A DNA stretch of 17,072 bases from Proteobacteria bacterium SG_bin6 (GTDB lineage: Bacteria > Pseudomonadota > Alphaproteobacteria > Sphingomonadales > Sphingomonadaceae). The notes beneath the pieces are model-generated. The model saw nothing but the letters and a program-made list of their open reading frames with translations. It was not told the origin of the DNA and searched no databases. The DNA lies in the NCBI GenBank assembly GCA_002083435.1, contig LWDJ01000043.1, forward strand, positions 1 through 17,072, in the 5' to 3' direction. Positions within the stretch are counted from its first letter, which is position 1, and every line of letters begins with the position of its first letter. A program made the translations under genes and the position numbers. Positions 7,014 through 14,044 of the stretch are shown here, piece after piece.

Positions 7014-7939
7014 GCGAGCGCGGCCTCGACCTGGGGCAAGGTCGCGCGGGCAGCCGTGCGGACCTCGGCATTGGTGTCATGCGCCAGCTCGCGCAGCCGG
7101 GGCAGCGCGGCGCGGGCATCGAGCGCGAGCCATTCGCGCATCGCCGCCCAGCGCAGGAAATAGGCGGGGGCGCGGGTCGCGATCTCGAAGGCGGGCGCGG
7201 CATCCACCCGGCGCGCGGCGCGCAGATAGGCAAGCAGCAGCTGCGCGCGCGACGCGCCATGATCGAGCGCGGCGACGCGCAGCAACCGGCCGCTCGCCCG
7301 GTCGAAATCGCGCGCGAAAGGGGCGGCATCGGCGGCGATCGTGGCGGTGATCATCACCAGCGGCGCCCGCGCGCCCTCGATCGCCTGGGCATGGGTGCGC
7401 CCGTCGATCCGCCGCACCAGTCCATCGCGCAAGCGCACCGCGCCCGCCGGCACCAGCGGCGGCGCGCTCGCCGCGCGGAAATCAGGCCCCGCGACTTCGG
7501 TCCGCCACAACAGTATCTGGCCCGAACCGCGCTGATAGCGCACCACGCTCATCCGCCCCGGAACTACCAGACTATCGGCCGGCCGCGCGGGCGGCGCGAC
7601 CACGCTGCCGGTGATGGTGAGCACGGGATGCTCGAAGAGCACCGCGCCGATCCGCCCGCCCTCGCGCTGGACGCGCAAGGGTGGCTCGAACCACGGATCG
7701 CGATCGAGCGCGGCGACCATCGGCGCGAGCAACACGCGCACCCAGCTGGCATCGTCGAGCAGCAACGTCGCCTGGCGCGCGACCGCCTCGGCGTCGGCCG
7801 CGTCGAGCCCGGCAAGCGCCGCCTCGGCGTGACGTACGGCATCGCTCGCCCGGTGCGCGCGCGCGAAGGCGAGCGAGCGCAGGCGTGCTTCTTCCAGCAC
7901 GGCGCGATCGGCCAGCGTCGCGCGCAAAATGTCCTGCAT
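7004..7939 (-). CDS. Beta-domain/HEAT-repeat-like protein, second gene of a peptide operon
   Basis: A 311-residue protein I do not recognise as a named family. The start is the ATG at 7939, which overlaps the stop of the 51-residue gene in TGATG, a coupled arrangement; a longer in-frame extension to 8176 would cover that gene. Residues 1-80 are helical and Ala-rich, 85-205 are beta-rich (RIGAVLFEHPVLTITGSVV, GRMSVVRYQRGSGQILLWRTE), and 225-305 are helical repeats (AAMREWLALDARAALPRLREL, AHDTNAEVRTAARATL) with HEAT character. The order matches the 289-residue protein downstream, but the HDH metal motif is missing, so it may be a non-catalytic partner or scaffold. No signal peptide or membrane segment was seen. 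Confidence 0.68.
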   Translation of the reverse strand: MQDILRATLADRAVLEEARLRSLAFARAHRASDAVRHAEAALAGLDAADAEAVARQATLLLDDASWVRVLLAPMVAALDRDPWFEPPLRVQREGGRIGAVLFEHPVLTITGSVVAPPARPADSLVVPGRMSVVRYQRGSGQILLWRTEVAGPDFRAASAPPLVPAGAVRLRDGLVRRIDGRTHAQAIEGARAPLVMITATIAADAAPFARDFDRASGRLLRVAALDHGASRAQLLLAYLRAARRVDAAPAFEIATRAPAYFLRWAAMREWLALDARAALPRLRELAHDTNAEVRTAARATLPQVEAALACR

Positions 7940-8094
7940 CAGCTGGGATCGAGCTCGTAAATCAACATGCCGATGCCGACGATCATCTCGAACACATCGT
8001 CGGGCATCAGATCGGCCATGCGCAGCGCCCCCGTCGTCGCCACCTGCGTGCCGAGTTCCACGATCTTGCCAAGATCGATGCTCACCAGATCCAT
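7939..8094 (-). CDS. 51-residue peptide, first gene of the HEAT/cupin operon
   Basis: A short gene encoding MDLVSIDLGKIVELG..., ending IGMLIYELDPS. A GGGGGAG Shine-Dalgarno lies about five bases before the ATG; a GTG two codons upstream is an alternative start. The stop overlaps the ATG of the 311-residue gene in TGATG, which argues strongly that it is a real, coupled gene. The peptide has no Cys, an acidic and amphipathic C-terminal helix (DDVFEMIVGIGMLIYELD) and no signal sequence. A small first gene ahead of a cupin-like enzyme and a scaffold-like protein recalls peptide-modification loci, but no known precursor family was recognised. A small regulatory or structural subunit is equally possible. 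Confidence 0.7.
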   Translation of the reverse strand: MDLVSIDLGKIVELGTQVATTGALRMADLMPDDVFEMIVGIGMLIYELDPS

Positions 8095-8111
8095 CGCCAC
8101 TCCCCCTTTTT

Positions 8112-8132
8112 CGCCGATCGTAGCGATCGGCG
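8112..8132. promoter_or_regulatory. Perfect 9-base inverted repeat upstream of the peptide gene
   Basis: CGCCGATCG (8112-8120), spacer TAG, CGATCGGCG (8124-8132). It starts 18 bases before the peptide-gene ATG on the minus strand and is followed there by AAAAAGGGGGAG, the ribosome-binding region. It could be an operator or a 5'-UTR hairpin controlling translation. It is not an intrinsic terminator for either strand, because the T-run precedes the hairpin on the plus strand. Confidence 0.5.
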
Positions 8133-8145
8133 CGCGTCGCGAAAT

Positions 8146-8159
8146 TTACATCGCTGTAA
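8146..8159. promoter_or_regulatory. Palindrome TTACA-N4-TGTAA in the divergent gap
   Basis: TTACA (8146-8150) and TGTAA (8155-8159) flank TCGC, in the 108-base gap between the divergent peptide operon and the thioesterase pair. This short AT-rich dyad stands out in GC-rich DNA and is a plausible regulator-binding site. The cognate protein is unknown. Confidence 0.4.
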
Positions 8160-8202
8160 CGGGGACTTGGCGGCACAGCCGCGCCTGTGTAAGCGCGCTT
8201 CG

Positions 8203-8631
8203 GTGAGCACCGGCTTCGATCCCCGCCTGTTCTTGAGCTTCGGCAAGCGCGGCCATGGCGGGCTGCTGGGCATCGATTATCACGATCATGGCGAGGATTG
8301 GTGCACGCTGAAGCTGCCGTTCCGCCCGAACCTGATCGGCAATGTCGAATCGGGGGTGCTCGCCTCGGGGCCGATCCTGACGATGATGGACATGGCGACG
8401 AGTATCGCGGTGTGGCTGAAGCTCGGCACGTTCCGCGCGCACGCGACGCTCGACCTGCGCATCGATTATCTGCGCCCCGCGACTCCGGGGAAGACGGTGT
8501 ACGGTCGCGGCGAATGCTACCGGATCACCCGCGCGATCTCGTTCATCCGCGGCCAGGCGCATGACGGCGACCCCGACGATCCGCTCGCGCATGTCGCCGG
8601 CACCTATATGTTCACCGAGCCGCAGCCATGA
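8203..8631 (+). CDS. PaaI-type hotdog thioesterase, divergent active site
   Basis: A 142-residue single hotdog-fold protein of the PaaI thioesterase group, which hydrolyses acyl-CoA esters. The central helix reads NVESGVLASGPILTMMDMAT, with the family acid as Asp63, but the usual HGG is replaced by ESG. LDLRIDYLRPATPGKTVYGRGE (84-105) is the typical strand pair. The GTG at 8203 is chosen because homology begins soon after it; the Shine-Dalgarno is weak, and an in-frame TTG at 8167 is the alternative. The stop overlaps the next gene in ATGA, so the two hotdog proteins are translationally coupled and may form a mixed oligomer. Substrate unknown. Confidence 0.88.
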   Translation: MSTGFDPRLFLSFGKRGHGGLLGIDYHDHGEDWCTLKLPFRPNLIGNVESGVLASGPILTMMDMATSIAVWLKLGTFRAHATLDLRIDYLRPATPGKTVYGRGECYRITRAISFIRGQAHDGDPDDPLAHVAGTYMFTEPQP

Positions 8632-9014
8632 AGCTGCCGCCTTATGCCGATCTGCTCGGCCTGAGCGTCGATCTCGAGCCCGGGCTGCCGCCCTTGCTGA
8701 CGATGCCCTTCACCGATGGCGTGACCGGGCGCCCCGGCTTCCTGCACGGCGGCGCGATCGGCGGCCTGCTCGAGGTCGCGGCGATCGCGGCGCTGCAACA
8801 GGCGCTCGATGCCGAGGGCGGCGGCCGGGTGAAGCCGATCGGGGTGACGATCGATTTCATGCGCGGCGGCCGCGAGAAGCTGACGCGCGCGCGTGGCATC
8901 GTGACGCGGCTGGGGACGCGGGTGGCGAATGTCGACGCGCTCGCCTGGCAGGACGCCGAGGACCGCCCGATCGCGCGGGCGCGGATGAACTATCTGGTGA
9001 TGCGCGCGGGGTAG
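8628..9014 (+). CDS. PaaI family thioesterase
   Basis: A 128-residue hotdog-fold thioesterase with the canonical motif FLHGGAIGGLLEVAAIAAL: His40-Gly-Gly and Glu49 at the position of the catalytic acid. The strand VKPIGVTIDFMRGGREKLTRARG (68-90) is typical. It starts at the ATG overlapping the stop of the preceding thioesterase gene and is probably made from the same transcript. It is cytoplasmic, with no signal peptide. It follows a divergent hotdog gene lacking HGG, so this copy may supply the active site of a heteromer (inference). The natural acyl-CoA is not evident. Confidence 0.92.
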   Translation: MKLPPYADLLGLSVDLEPGLPPLLTMPFTDGVTGRPGFLHGGAIGGLLEVAAIAALQQALDAEGGGRVKPIGVTIDFMRGGREKLTRARGIVTRLGTRVANVDALAWQDAEDRPIARARMNYLVMRAG

Positions 9015-9133
9015 GGGGCGGTAGGGCCGTCTGGTATCGCCTGCAAGGTTGGTCGGTCCCGCCGAAATGACCGTATGACACAAGCAGACGTTGGACTGTT
9101 GACCGTCGACCAGGTTCGCGCTCCTTTAGAGCA

Positions 9134-9676
9134 ATGTCGATTGCGGAAAAACGAGCGAACCGCACCACCGTCGTGATGGGCTCCGCTCGGGGCGATGGCA
9201 ACACGGCCGCCGCCGTCCTTCATTTGAGTCAAAAACTTGGCATGCCGCCGAGCGTAGCCGATCTCTCCCGGCTCAGAATCTTCCCATTTGAATACGGTCG
9301 CCATGACGACCGCGATGATTTTCGAGCGGTGATCGAGATGATGCTTGAGAGCGATCATGTCGTCTTTGCGACGCCAGTTTACTGGTATTCTATGTCCAGT
9401 TCAATGAAAGGGTTCTTTGATCGGCTAACCGATCTGTTGTTCGATCCGGCCAGCCGCAAAATCGGGCGTGCGCTAGCGGGCCGATCGATCTGGCTCCTCG
9501 CTACGGGGACGGACGAGGATCTGCCTTCCGGTTTCCAAGAGCCATTTGCACGGACGGCCAAGTACTTCGGCATGATTTGGCGTGAAGCCATCTACTGCCA
9601 ATCGATCAAAGGCTTGGCGCTTACGCCCGAAGCGCTGACTGGAGCCGAAAGGCTGGCAAAGCTGATCGTCGCCTAG
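9134..9676 (+). CDS. NAD(P)H-dependent FMN reductase / flavodoxin-like family protein
   Basis: A 180-residue flavodoxin-fold protein. The phosphate-binding loop GSARGDGNT is at residues 16-24, and the flavin-binding segment ATPVYWYSMSSSMKGFFDRL at 79-98 is characteristic of NADPH-dependent FMN reductases and related quinone or azo-reductases. The start is the ATG at 9134; the next ATG (9176) would cut into the flavin loop. Base composition differs from its neighbours: bases 9361-9420 are 43% GC (26 of 60), against 67% at 8641-8700 in the thioesterase gene. This suggests recent transfer together with the convergent zinc-protein gene. Electron acceptor unknown. Confidence 0.9.
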   Translation: MSIAEKRANRTTVVMGSARGDGNTAAAVLHLSQKLGMPPSVADLSRLRIFPFEYGRHDDRDDFRAVIEMMLESDHVVFATPVYWYSMSSSMKGFFDRLTDLLFDPASRKIGRALAGRSIWLLATGTDEDLPSGFQEPFARTAKYFGMIWREAIYCQSIKGLALTPEALTGAERLAKLIVA

Positions 9677-9719
9677 CGACCCCGTTTTTGCCGTTTGGAG
9701 GCTTGGGCTTCGGATCGCG

Positions 9720-10139
9720 TTATCGGTCTTTCAAGATTCCTATGATACGGGATTCCTGCGCATAGCTAAATTCACCTTCTCCCAGCCACGCACGGCCATC
9801 GGGAAAACGCAATTCCACCCCTGACAATTCCCGCTCATCCGCAAGGCGCATATTGACCCCCACCATCGAGTTGCCGATTTTCGCGATTTTAGCATCGGTC
9901 AGTTCGAAATGGCTTGTTGATCCGCATCGTGGACAGAAGCGGATCGAGACACCAGGTTCAGGCTTGTCACTACGATTGTAGACCGCTGTCGTACCTTCAA
10001 CAGAGACTTCGCTTGGTTGAAAGTAGCCCCAGATTGCACCGGACTTTTGGCACAGGCTGCAATTGCATTCGTGAATGAAGTCGGGGCGTTTTTCCAATTC
10101 TAAACGGACTTGGCCACAATGACAGGAGAGGTTCAGCAT
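9720..10139 (-). CDS. GFA family (CENP-V/GFA) zinc-binding protein
   Basis: A 139-residue protein of the glutathione-dependent formaldehyde-activating enzyme (GFA) fold. Zinc-ligand cysteines are visible as CHC (Cys6, Cys8), ECNCSLCQKSG (Cys25, Cys27, Cys30) and FCPRCGS (Cys69, Cys72), the usual order in the family. Most members annotated this way have no proven formaldehyde activity, so a small-molecule or glutathione-adduct role is only possible. It is convergent with the FMN reductase gene across 43 bases and shares its lower GC (50% at 9961-10020). A GGAG lies 12 bases before the ATG, farther than usual. Confidence 0.92.
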   Translation of the reverse strand: MLNLSCHCGQVRLELEKRPDFIHECNCSLCQKSGAIWGYFQPSEVSVEGTTAVYNRSDKPEPGVSIRFCPRCGSTSHFELTDAKIAKIGNSMVGVNMRLADERELSGVELRFPDGRAWLGEGEFSYAQESRIIGILKDR

Positions 10140-10179
10140 CCGGGCTTCTTACTCCAGCCGGGCACCCTTGAGAACGACG

Positions 10180-10208
10180 ATTGTCAGCTAGTCTCGCCGG
10201 GGGCGCAA
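10180..10208 (-). promoter_or_regulatory. Candidate promoter for the GFA-family gene
   Basis: On the minus strand TTGCGC (10203-10208) and GACAAT (10180-10185) are separated by 17 bases and placed about 40 bases before the ATG at 10139. The match to sigma-70 consensus is partial (3/6 and 4/6), so this is a weak call. Confidence 0.3.
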
Positions 10209-10241
10209 TAGCGGACTGTCGCCAAACCACCCCCAAGCCCC

Positions 10242-11357
10242 CTATCGCGGCGTCAGCTTCAGCAGCCGCCCCGTCGAGCCCTGGCGTCCGTCCTCCAGCA
10301 GCCAGATCGCGCCATCCGGGCCTTGCTCCACCTCGCGGATGCGGGCGTCCATCGGCCATTGGTCCGCCTTGCGCGCGTTGGTGCCGTCGAGGTGGACATG
10401 CACCAGCGCCTGGCTCGAAAGCCCGCCGATGAACGCATCGCCGCGCCACTGCGGGAACATTTTGCCCGAATAGATCATCAGCCCGCCCGGCGAGATCACC
10501 GGGTTCCACCAGACCTTGGGCGCCTCATAGCCGTCGCCGGGCTTGTGATCGGGGATGTCGCGCCCGTCATAATGGCTGCCGTTCGACACGCGCGGCCAGC
10601 CATAATTGCGCCCCGGCAGGATCAGGTTGAGCTCGTCGCCGCCCTGCGGCCCCATTTCCTGCTCCCACAAATTGCCGGCCGCGTCGAACGCGATGCCGAG
10701 CAGGTTGCGGTGCCCGTACGACCATACCGCCGGATCGAAGCCCTTCGCCGCGAGCGGGTTGTCCGGGGCGGGCTGGCCGTCGAGCGTCAGCCGCAGCACC
10801 TTGCCGAGCGAGGCCTTGGGGTCTTGCGCGGGATCGAATTTCTGGCGCTCGCCATTGGTGTAGAACAGATATTTGCCGTCGGGCGAAAAGGCGATGCGGC
10901 CCGAATAATGGCCGTTGCCGGGGACGAAGGGGTGGGCGCGGTGGAGCGTCTCGACGCCTTCCAGCCGCGGCGCGGCGCCGTCGACCAGCTTGCCGCGCGC
11001 GAGGATCACGCCCTTGCCGCCCTCGCCGGTGGTCGAATAGCTGAAATAGACGAGGGCGTTCCGCGCGAAATCGGGCGCGAGCACCACGTCCATCAGCCCG
11101 CCCTGGCCCTCGCTATCCACCTTGGGCACGCCCGCGACCACCGCGCGCTGCTTGCCGTCGGCCGACACGAGCAGCAATTGCCCGGCCTTTTCGGTGATCA
11201 GCATTCGGCCATCGGGCAGGAACGTCATCGCCCAGGGCGACTCGAAATCGGCGACCACCTGCGTCTTGAACGGCGGTTCCTGCGCCCCGGCGGTGCCCCC
11301 CGCCGAACAGCCCGCCAACAGGACGATAGCGCACAACTTCAGGCTTTCACGCAACAT
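10242..11357 (-). CDS. PQQ-dependent sugar dehydrogenase (GSDH/Asd-type) lipoprotein
   Basis: A six-bladed beta-propeller of the glucose/sorbosone dehydrogenase family (371 residues), which oxidises sugars with PQQ in the periplasm. The start at ATG 11357 is set by AGGAG five bases upstream and by the lipoprotein signal MLRESLKLCAIVLLAGC, with lipobox LAGC and Cys17 as the lipidated residue. Family motifs are QGGLMDVVLAPDF (85-97), GNGHYSGRIAFSPDG (147-161, with His150 as likely catalytic base), YGHRNLLGIAF (214-224), EMGPQGGDELN (234-244) and NYGWP (251-255). The sugar substrate is not known. It is divergent from the exported peptidase gene across 93 bases. Confidence 0.93.
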   Translation of the reverse strand: MLRESLKLCAIVLLAGCSAGGTAGAQEPPFKTQVVADFESPWAMTFLPDGRMLITEKAGQLLLVSADGKQRAVVAGVPKVDSEGQGGLMDVVLAPDFARNALVYFSYSTTGEGGKGVILARGKLVDGAAPRLEGVETLHRAHPFVPGNGHYSGRIAFSPDGKYLFYTNGERQKFDPAQDPKASLGKVLRLTLDGQPAPDNPLAAKGFDPAVWSYGHRNLLGIAFDAAGNLWEQEMGPQGGDELNLILPGRNYGWPRVSNGSHYDGRDIPDHKPGDGYEAPKVWWNPVISPGGLMIYSGKMFPQWRGDAFIGGLSSQALVHVHLDGTNARKADQWPMDARIREVEQGPDGAIWLLEDGRQGSTGRLLKLTPR

Positions 11358-11450
11358 TTCCGCTCCTCTTGCCACGTTCGGGCGCGGCGCCATGATCTTT
11401 TGCCAAATAAATCCATGCGCTAAACCCTTGGTGGGGAAAAGGGGGTCCGA

Positions 11451-13382
11451 ATGCGGCTATTGAGCGGGGTGATGTTGCTGGCGGCGGCGAGCGGGGCGTT
11501 GGCGCAGGATAGGGCGGCCCCCGCGCCAGACCAGGCGGCCCCGCCGACGGCGGCGGATTTCGGCAAGAAGGCGTTTCTCGAAGGCCCGGTGCTCGCGCCC
11601 GATGGCCATGCCTATGCCGCCCGCGCCTATGTGAAGGGCGAGGTCAAGCTGGTGGTCGTTACCCCGCAGCCGGGCCAGGCGCCGCAAATCCGCCTCTTCG
11701 CGATGCCCAGCAAGCAGGAGATGGTGTGGTATCGCTGGGCCGGGCCGAACCGCCTGCTCGTCAGCCTGGCCTTCAACGGCATCTGGGAGGACCAGGAAAA
11801 GCGCCTCACGCGCGTCGCGATCGTCGATCTTGTCACCGGCAAGCAGACACCGATGGCGCTTCGTGAAGAGGGGTTCGACGGCGACAATGTGATCTTCGTC
11901 GATCCCAAGGGCGATTACGCGCTGCTCACCGTGCAGCCGACGCCTTACGACTGGCCTGACGTCTATCGCTTCGATCTGGCGACGGGGCTGCCCAAGAAGG
12001 TTGTCGCCTCGGTTGAAAATGTGTGGGACTGGTATGCGGATTCGAACGGCGTGGTGCGCGCCGGCATCGGCTTTGAGGATAATAAATGGTGGGTGCTTTA
12101 CCGCGATAACGAAAGCGGCAAGTTCCAGCGGACCACCAAGCGCAGCCGCGATCAGCTTGCCGAGAATATCGCCTGGTTCAGTGTGATTCCGGGCAAAAGC
12201 TCGGGCTATGCGCTCGCGCTCACCGCCGAAGGGCGCTTCGGCCTGCGGCGCTATGATTTCTTGACGGACGAGCTGGGCGAAGTGGTGTGGCAACACCCGC
12301 AGGTCGATGTCGACGATGTCGATTTCGGCCCCGATGGCGAGCCGATCGCGATCTACTATACCGACGATCGCGACCGCGTGGTCTGGCTCGATCCCGAGCT
12401 CAAGCGCTGGCAGGCGGGGTTCGACAAGGCGATCCCGGGCGCTGTCAACCAGGTTGTGTCCTACGCCAAGGATCATTCGCGCGCGCTGGTCCGCACCGGG
12501 TCGGCGCACGAGGTGCCGGTCTATATGGTGTACGACAAGGCATCGAAGCATCTGGAGATGACCGCGACGCCTTATGAGGCGATGATGAAACACGCGCTCT
12601 CCACGGTCGAGCCGATCAGCTACAAGGCCCGCGATGGCCTGGAGATTCCGGGCTATCTCACCTTGCCGCGTGGGCGCGATCCCAAGGCGCTGCCGCTTAT
12701 CGTGATGCCGCATGGCGGCCCGTTCGCGCGCGACAAATGGGAGTATGATTATTGGGTGCAGTTCCTGGCGTCGCGCGGTTATGCGGTGCTCCAGCCCAAT
12801 TATCGCGGCTCGACCGGCTATGGCCGCAAATATGTCGAGGCCGGCACCGGTGCCTGGGGGCGCGGAATGCAGGACGATATCGACGATGGCGTGAAATGGC
12901 TGGTCGGCAAGGGCATCGCCGATGCCAAGCGCGTGTGCATCATGGGCGGCTCGTTCGGCGGTTATGCGGCGATGTGGGCGGCGGCGCGCAACCCCGAAAT
13001 CTATCGCTGCGCGATCAGCTTCGCGGGCGTCTCCGACGTGCGCTCGCAGCTTGGCTTCCAGTCGAGCGCGTTCAGCGCGCCGCGCTATTTCCGCGATTGG
13101 CGCCAGCGCGTGGCGGGGGCCGCGAAATTCGATTTCGACACAATCTCGCCACTGAAGCACGCTGATAAAATCAACATGCCGCTGCTGCTGGTTCACGGCA
13201 CCGCTGACACGCGCGTGCCGTTCAGCCAGTCGCGCAAGCTGCACGAGGCGTTGGCCAGGCTCGGTAAACCGCACGAATGGGTGGTGTACAAGGACGAGAC
13301 CCATTTTCTGGAAGACCCGGCGAACGCGACCGATTTCCTCCAGCGGGTCGAGGCGTTCCTCAACAAGCACAACCCGGCCTGA
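11451..13382 (+). CDS. S9 family peptidase (prolyl oligopeptidase/acylaminoacyl-peptidase type), exported
   Basis: A 643-residue serine peptidase. Residues 1-19 are a signal peptide ending ALA, then QD, so the protein is probably periplasmic. The N-terminal half (about 40-380) is a beta-propeller, and the C-terminal half is an alpha/beta-hydrolase domain. The catalytic triad is Ser501 in GGSFGGYAA, Asp586 in GTADTRVP and His618 in DETHFLED; HGGP at 421-424 belongs to the oxyanion region. YRGSTGYGR at 451-459 is typical of S9C enzymes. The family removes dipeptides or acyl-amino acids from short peptides. AAAAGGGGG precedes the ATG by five bases. Fold and activity class are firm; cleavage specificity is unknown. 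Confidence 0.96.
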   Translation: MRLLSGVMLLAAASGALAQDRAAPAPDQAAPPTAADFGKKAFLEGPVLAPDGHAYAARAYVKGEVKLVVVTPQPGQAPQIRLFAMPSKQEMVWYRWAGPNRLLVSLAFNGIWEDQEKRLTRVAIVDLVTGKQTPMALREEGFDGDNVIFVDPKGDYALLTVQPTPYDWPDVYRFDLATGLPKKVVASVENVWDWYADSNGVVRAGIGFEDNKWWVLYRDNESGKFQRTTKRSRDQLAENIAWFSVIPGKSSGYALALTAEGRFGLRRYDFLTDELGEVVWQHPQVDVDDVDFGPDGEPIAIYYTDDRDRVVWLDPELKRWQAGFDKAIPGAVNQVVSYAKDHSRALVRTGSAHEVPVYMVYDKASKHLEMTATPYEAMMKHALSTVEPISYKARDGLEIPGYLTLPRGRDPKALPLIVMPHGGPFARDKWEYDYWVQFLASRGYAVLQPNYRGSTGYGRKYVEAGTGAWGRGMQDDIDDGVKWLVGKGIADAKRVCIMGGSFGGYAAMWAAARNPEIYRCAISFAGVSDVRSQLGFQSSAFSAPRYFRDWRQRVAGAAKFDFDTISPLKHADKINMPLLLVHGTADTRVPFSQSRKLHEALARLGKPHEWVVYKDETHFLEDPANATDFLQRVEAFLNKHNPA

Positions 13383-13390
13383 TCGCCCGC

Positions 13391-13419
13391 TTGCGCCCGG
13401 AGGCGCGGCGGGCTATGGA
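13391..13419 (+). promoter_or_regulatory. Candidate promoter of the rimP-nusA-infB operon
   Basis: TTGCGC (13391-13396) and TATGGA (13414-13419) with a 17-base spacer, placed so that the transcript would begin near 13426 and carry an approximately 80-base leader before rimP. Each box matches the sigma-70 consensus in only three of six bases. Position and spacing are the main support. Confidence 0.3.
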
Positions 13420-13448
13420 GGTTGTGCCTTCTCGACATCGTGAAAAAT

Positions 13449-13487
13449 GCCGAGGCCGGCCCCCGCAGGGGTCGGCGCCGAGGCGCT
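13449..13487 (+). promoter_or_regulatory. Leader hairpin upstream of rimP
   Basis: A strong stem: arms 13455-13463 (GCCGGCCCC) and 13468-13476 (GGGGTCGGC), nine pairs with one G-U, loop CGCA. GCCGAGGC occurs on both sides (13449-13456 and 13477-13484). The second copy also forms a short GCGCC-GA-GGCGC stem that would compete with the main hairpin. There is no U-run, so it is not a classical terminator. It may regulate rimP operon expression or end the peptidase transcript. Confidence 0.45.
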
Positions 13488-13507
13488 GTAGCTTTGTCGG
13501 AGCCTGA

Positions 13508-14044
13508 ATGGTCGATCTCGCCCGCCTGCACCAGTTGATCGAGCCCGAAGCGCGCGCGCTCGGCTTCGCGCTGGTGCGCGTGAAATTCTTCGGCGGCGAA
13601 AGCGACCCGACGCTGCAGGTGATGGCCGAACGCCCTGACACCCGCCAGCTGACGATCGACGATTGCACCGCGCTCTCGCACCGCCTGTCCGACCTGCTCG
13701 ACCGCGAAGACCCGATCGAGGACGCTTACCGGCTGGAAGTCAGCTCGCCGGGGATCGATCGCCCGCTCACCCGGCCGGACGATTATGCCGACTGGGCGGG
13801 GCACGAAGCGCGCATCACGCTCGCCGAGAAGCGCGACGGGCGCAAACAGTATAAGGGCACGCTTGCCGGGCTCGAGGGCGGCGATGTGCTGCTTGACGAT
13901 GCCCAGGGCGTGCGGCACGCCATCCCGCTCGCGGCGATCGAAGACGCCAAGCTGCTGCTCACCGACAAGCTGATCGCCGCCACCCAGCCGCTCTCCACCG
14001 CCGGCGCCGACGAACAAGAAATCGAAACAGAGGACCAAGACTGA
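13508..14044 (+). CDS. rimP: Ribosome maturation factor RimP
   Basis: RimP assists late maturation of the 30S ribosomal subunit in the cytoplasm. The 178-residue protein has the N-terminal alpha/beta domain with the diagnostic YRLEVSSPGIDRPL (74-87) and a C-terminal SH3-like domain (about 95-155), followed by an acidic tail rich in Glu and Asp. GGAG (13499-13502) lies five bases before the ATG. The stop overlaps the nusA start in TGATG, the standard coupling in this operon. Conserved position ahead of nusA and infB supports the call. Confidence 0.97.
   Translation: MVDLARLHQLIEPEARALGFALVRVKFFGGESDPTLQVMAERPDTRQLTIDDCTALSHRLSDLLDREDPIEDAYRLEVSSPGIDRPLTRPDDYADWAGHEARITLAEKRDGRKQYKGTLAGLEGGDVLLDDAQGVRHAIPLAAIEDAKLLLTDKLIAATQPLSTAGADEQEIETEDQD

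Noticed and set aside
8167..8169. TTG at 8167 as start of the first thioesterase
   Set aside because: In frame but without a Shine-Dalgarno, and the added 12 residues are not family-like; GTG 8203 is preferred, with moderate certainty.
9075..9176. A 33-codon frame starting at ATG 9075, ahead of and overlapping the FMN reductase
   Set aside because: No Shine-Dalgarno, no recognisable sequence, and its end overlaps the reductase start in another frame; probably chance.
10323..11423. A 366-codon open frame on the plus strand
   Set aside because: It is antisense to the sugar dehydrogenase, which has a lipoprotein signal and family motifs; no domain is seen.
11457..13370. A 637-codon open frame on the minus strand
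   Set aside because: Antisense to the S9 peptidase gene, whose catalytic triad and signal peptide are visible; the antisense product is His/Arg-rich and unrecognisable.
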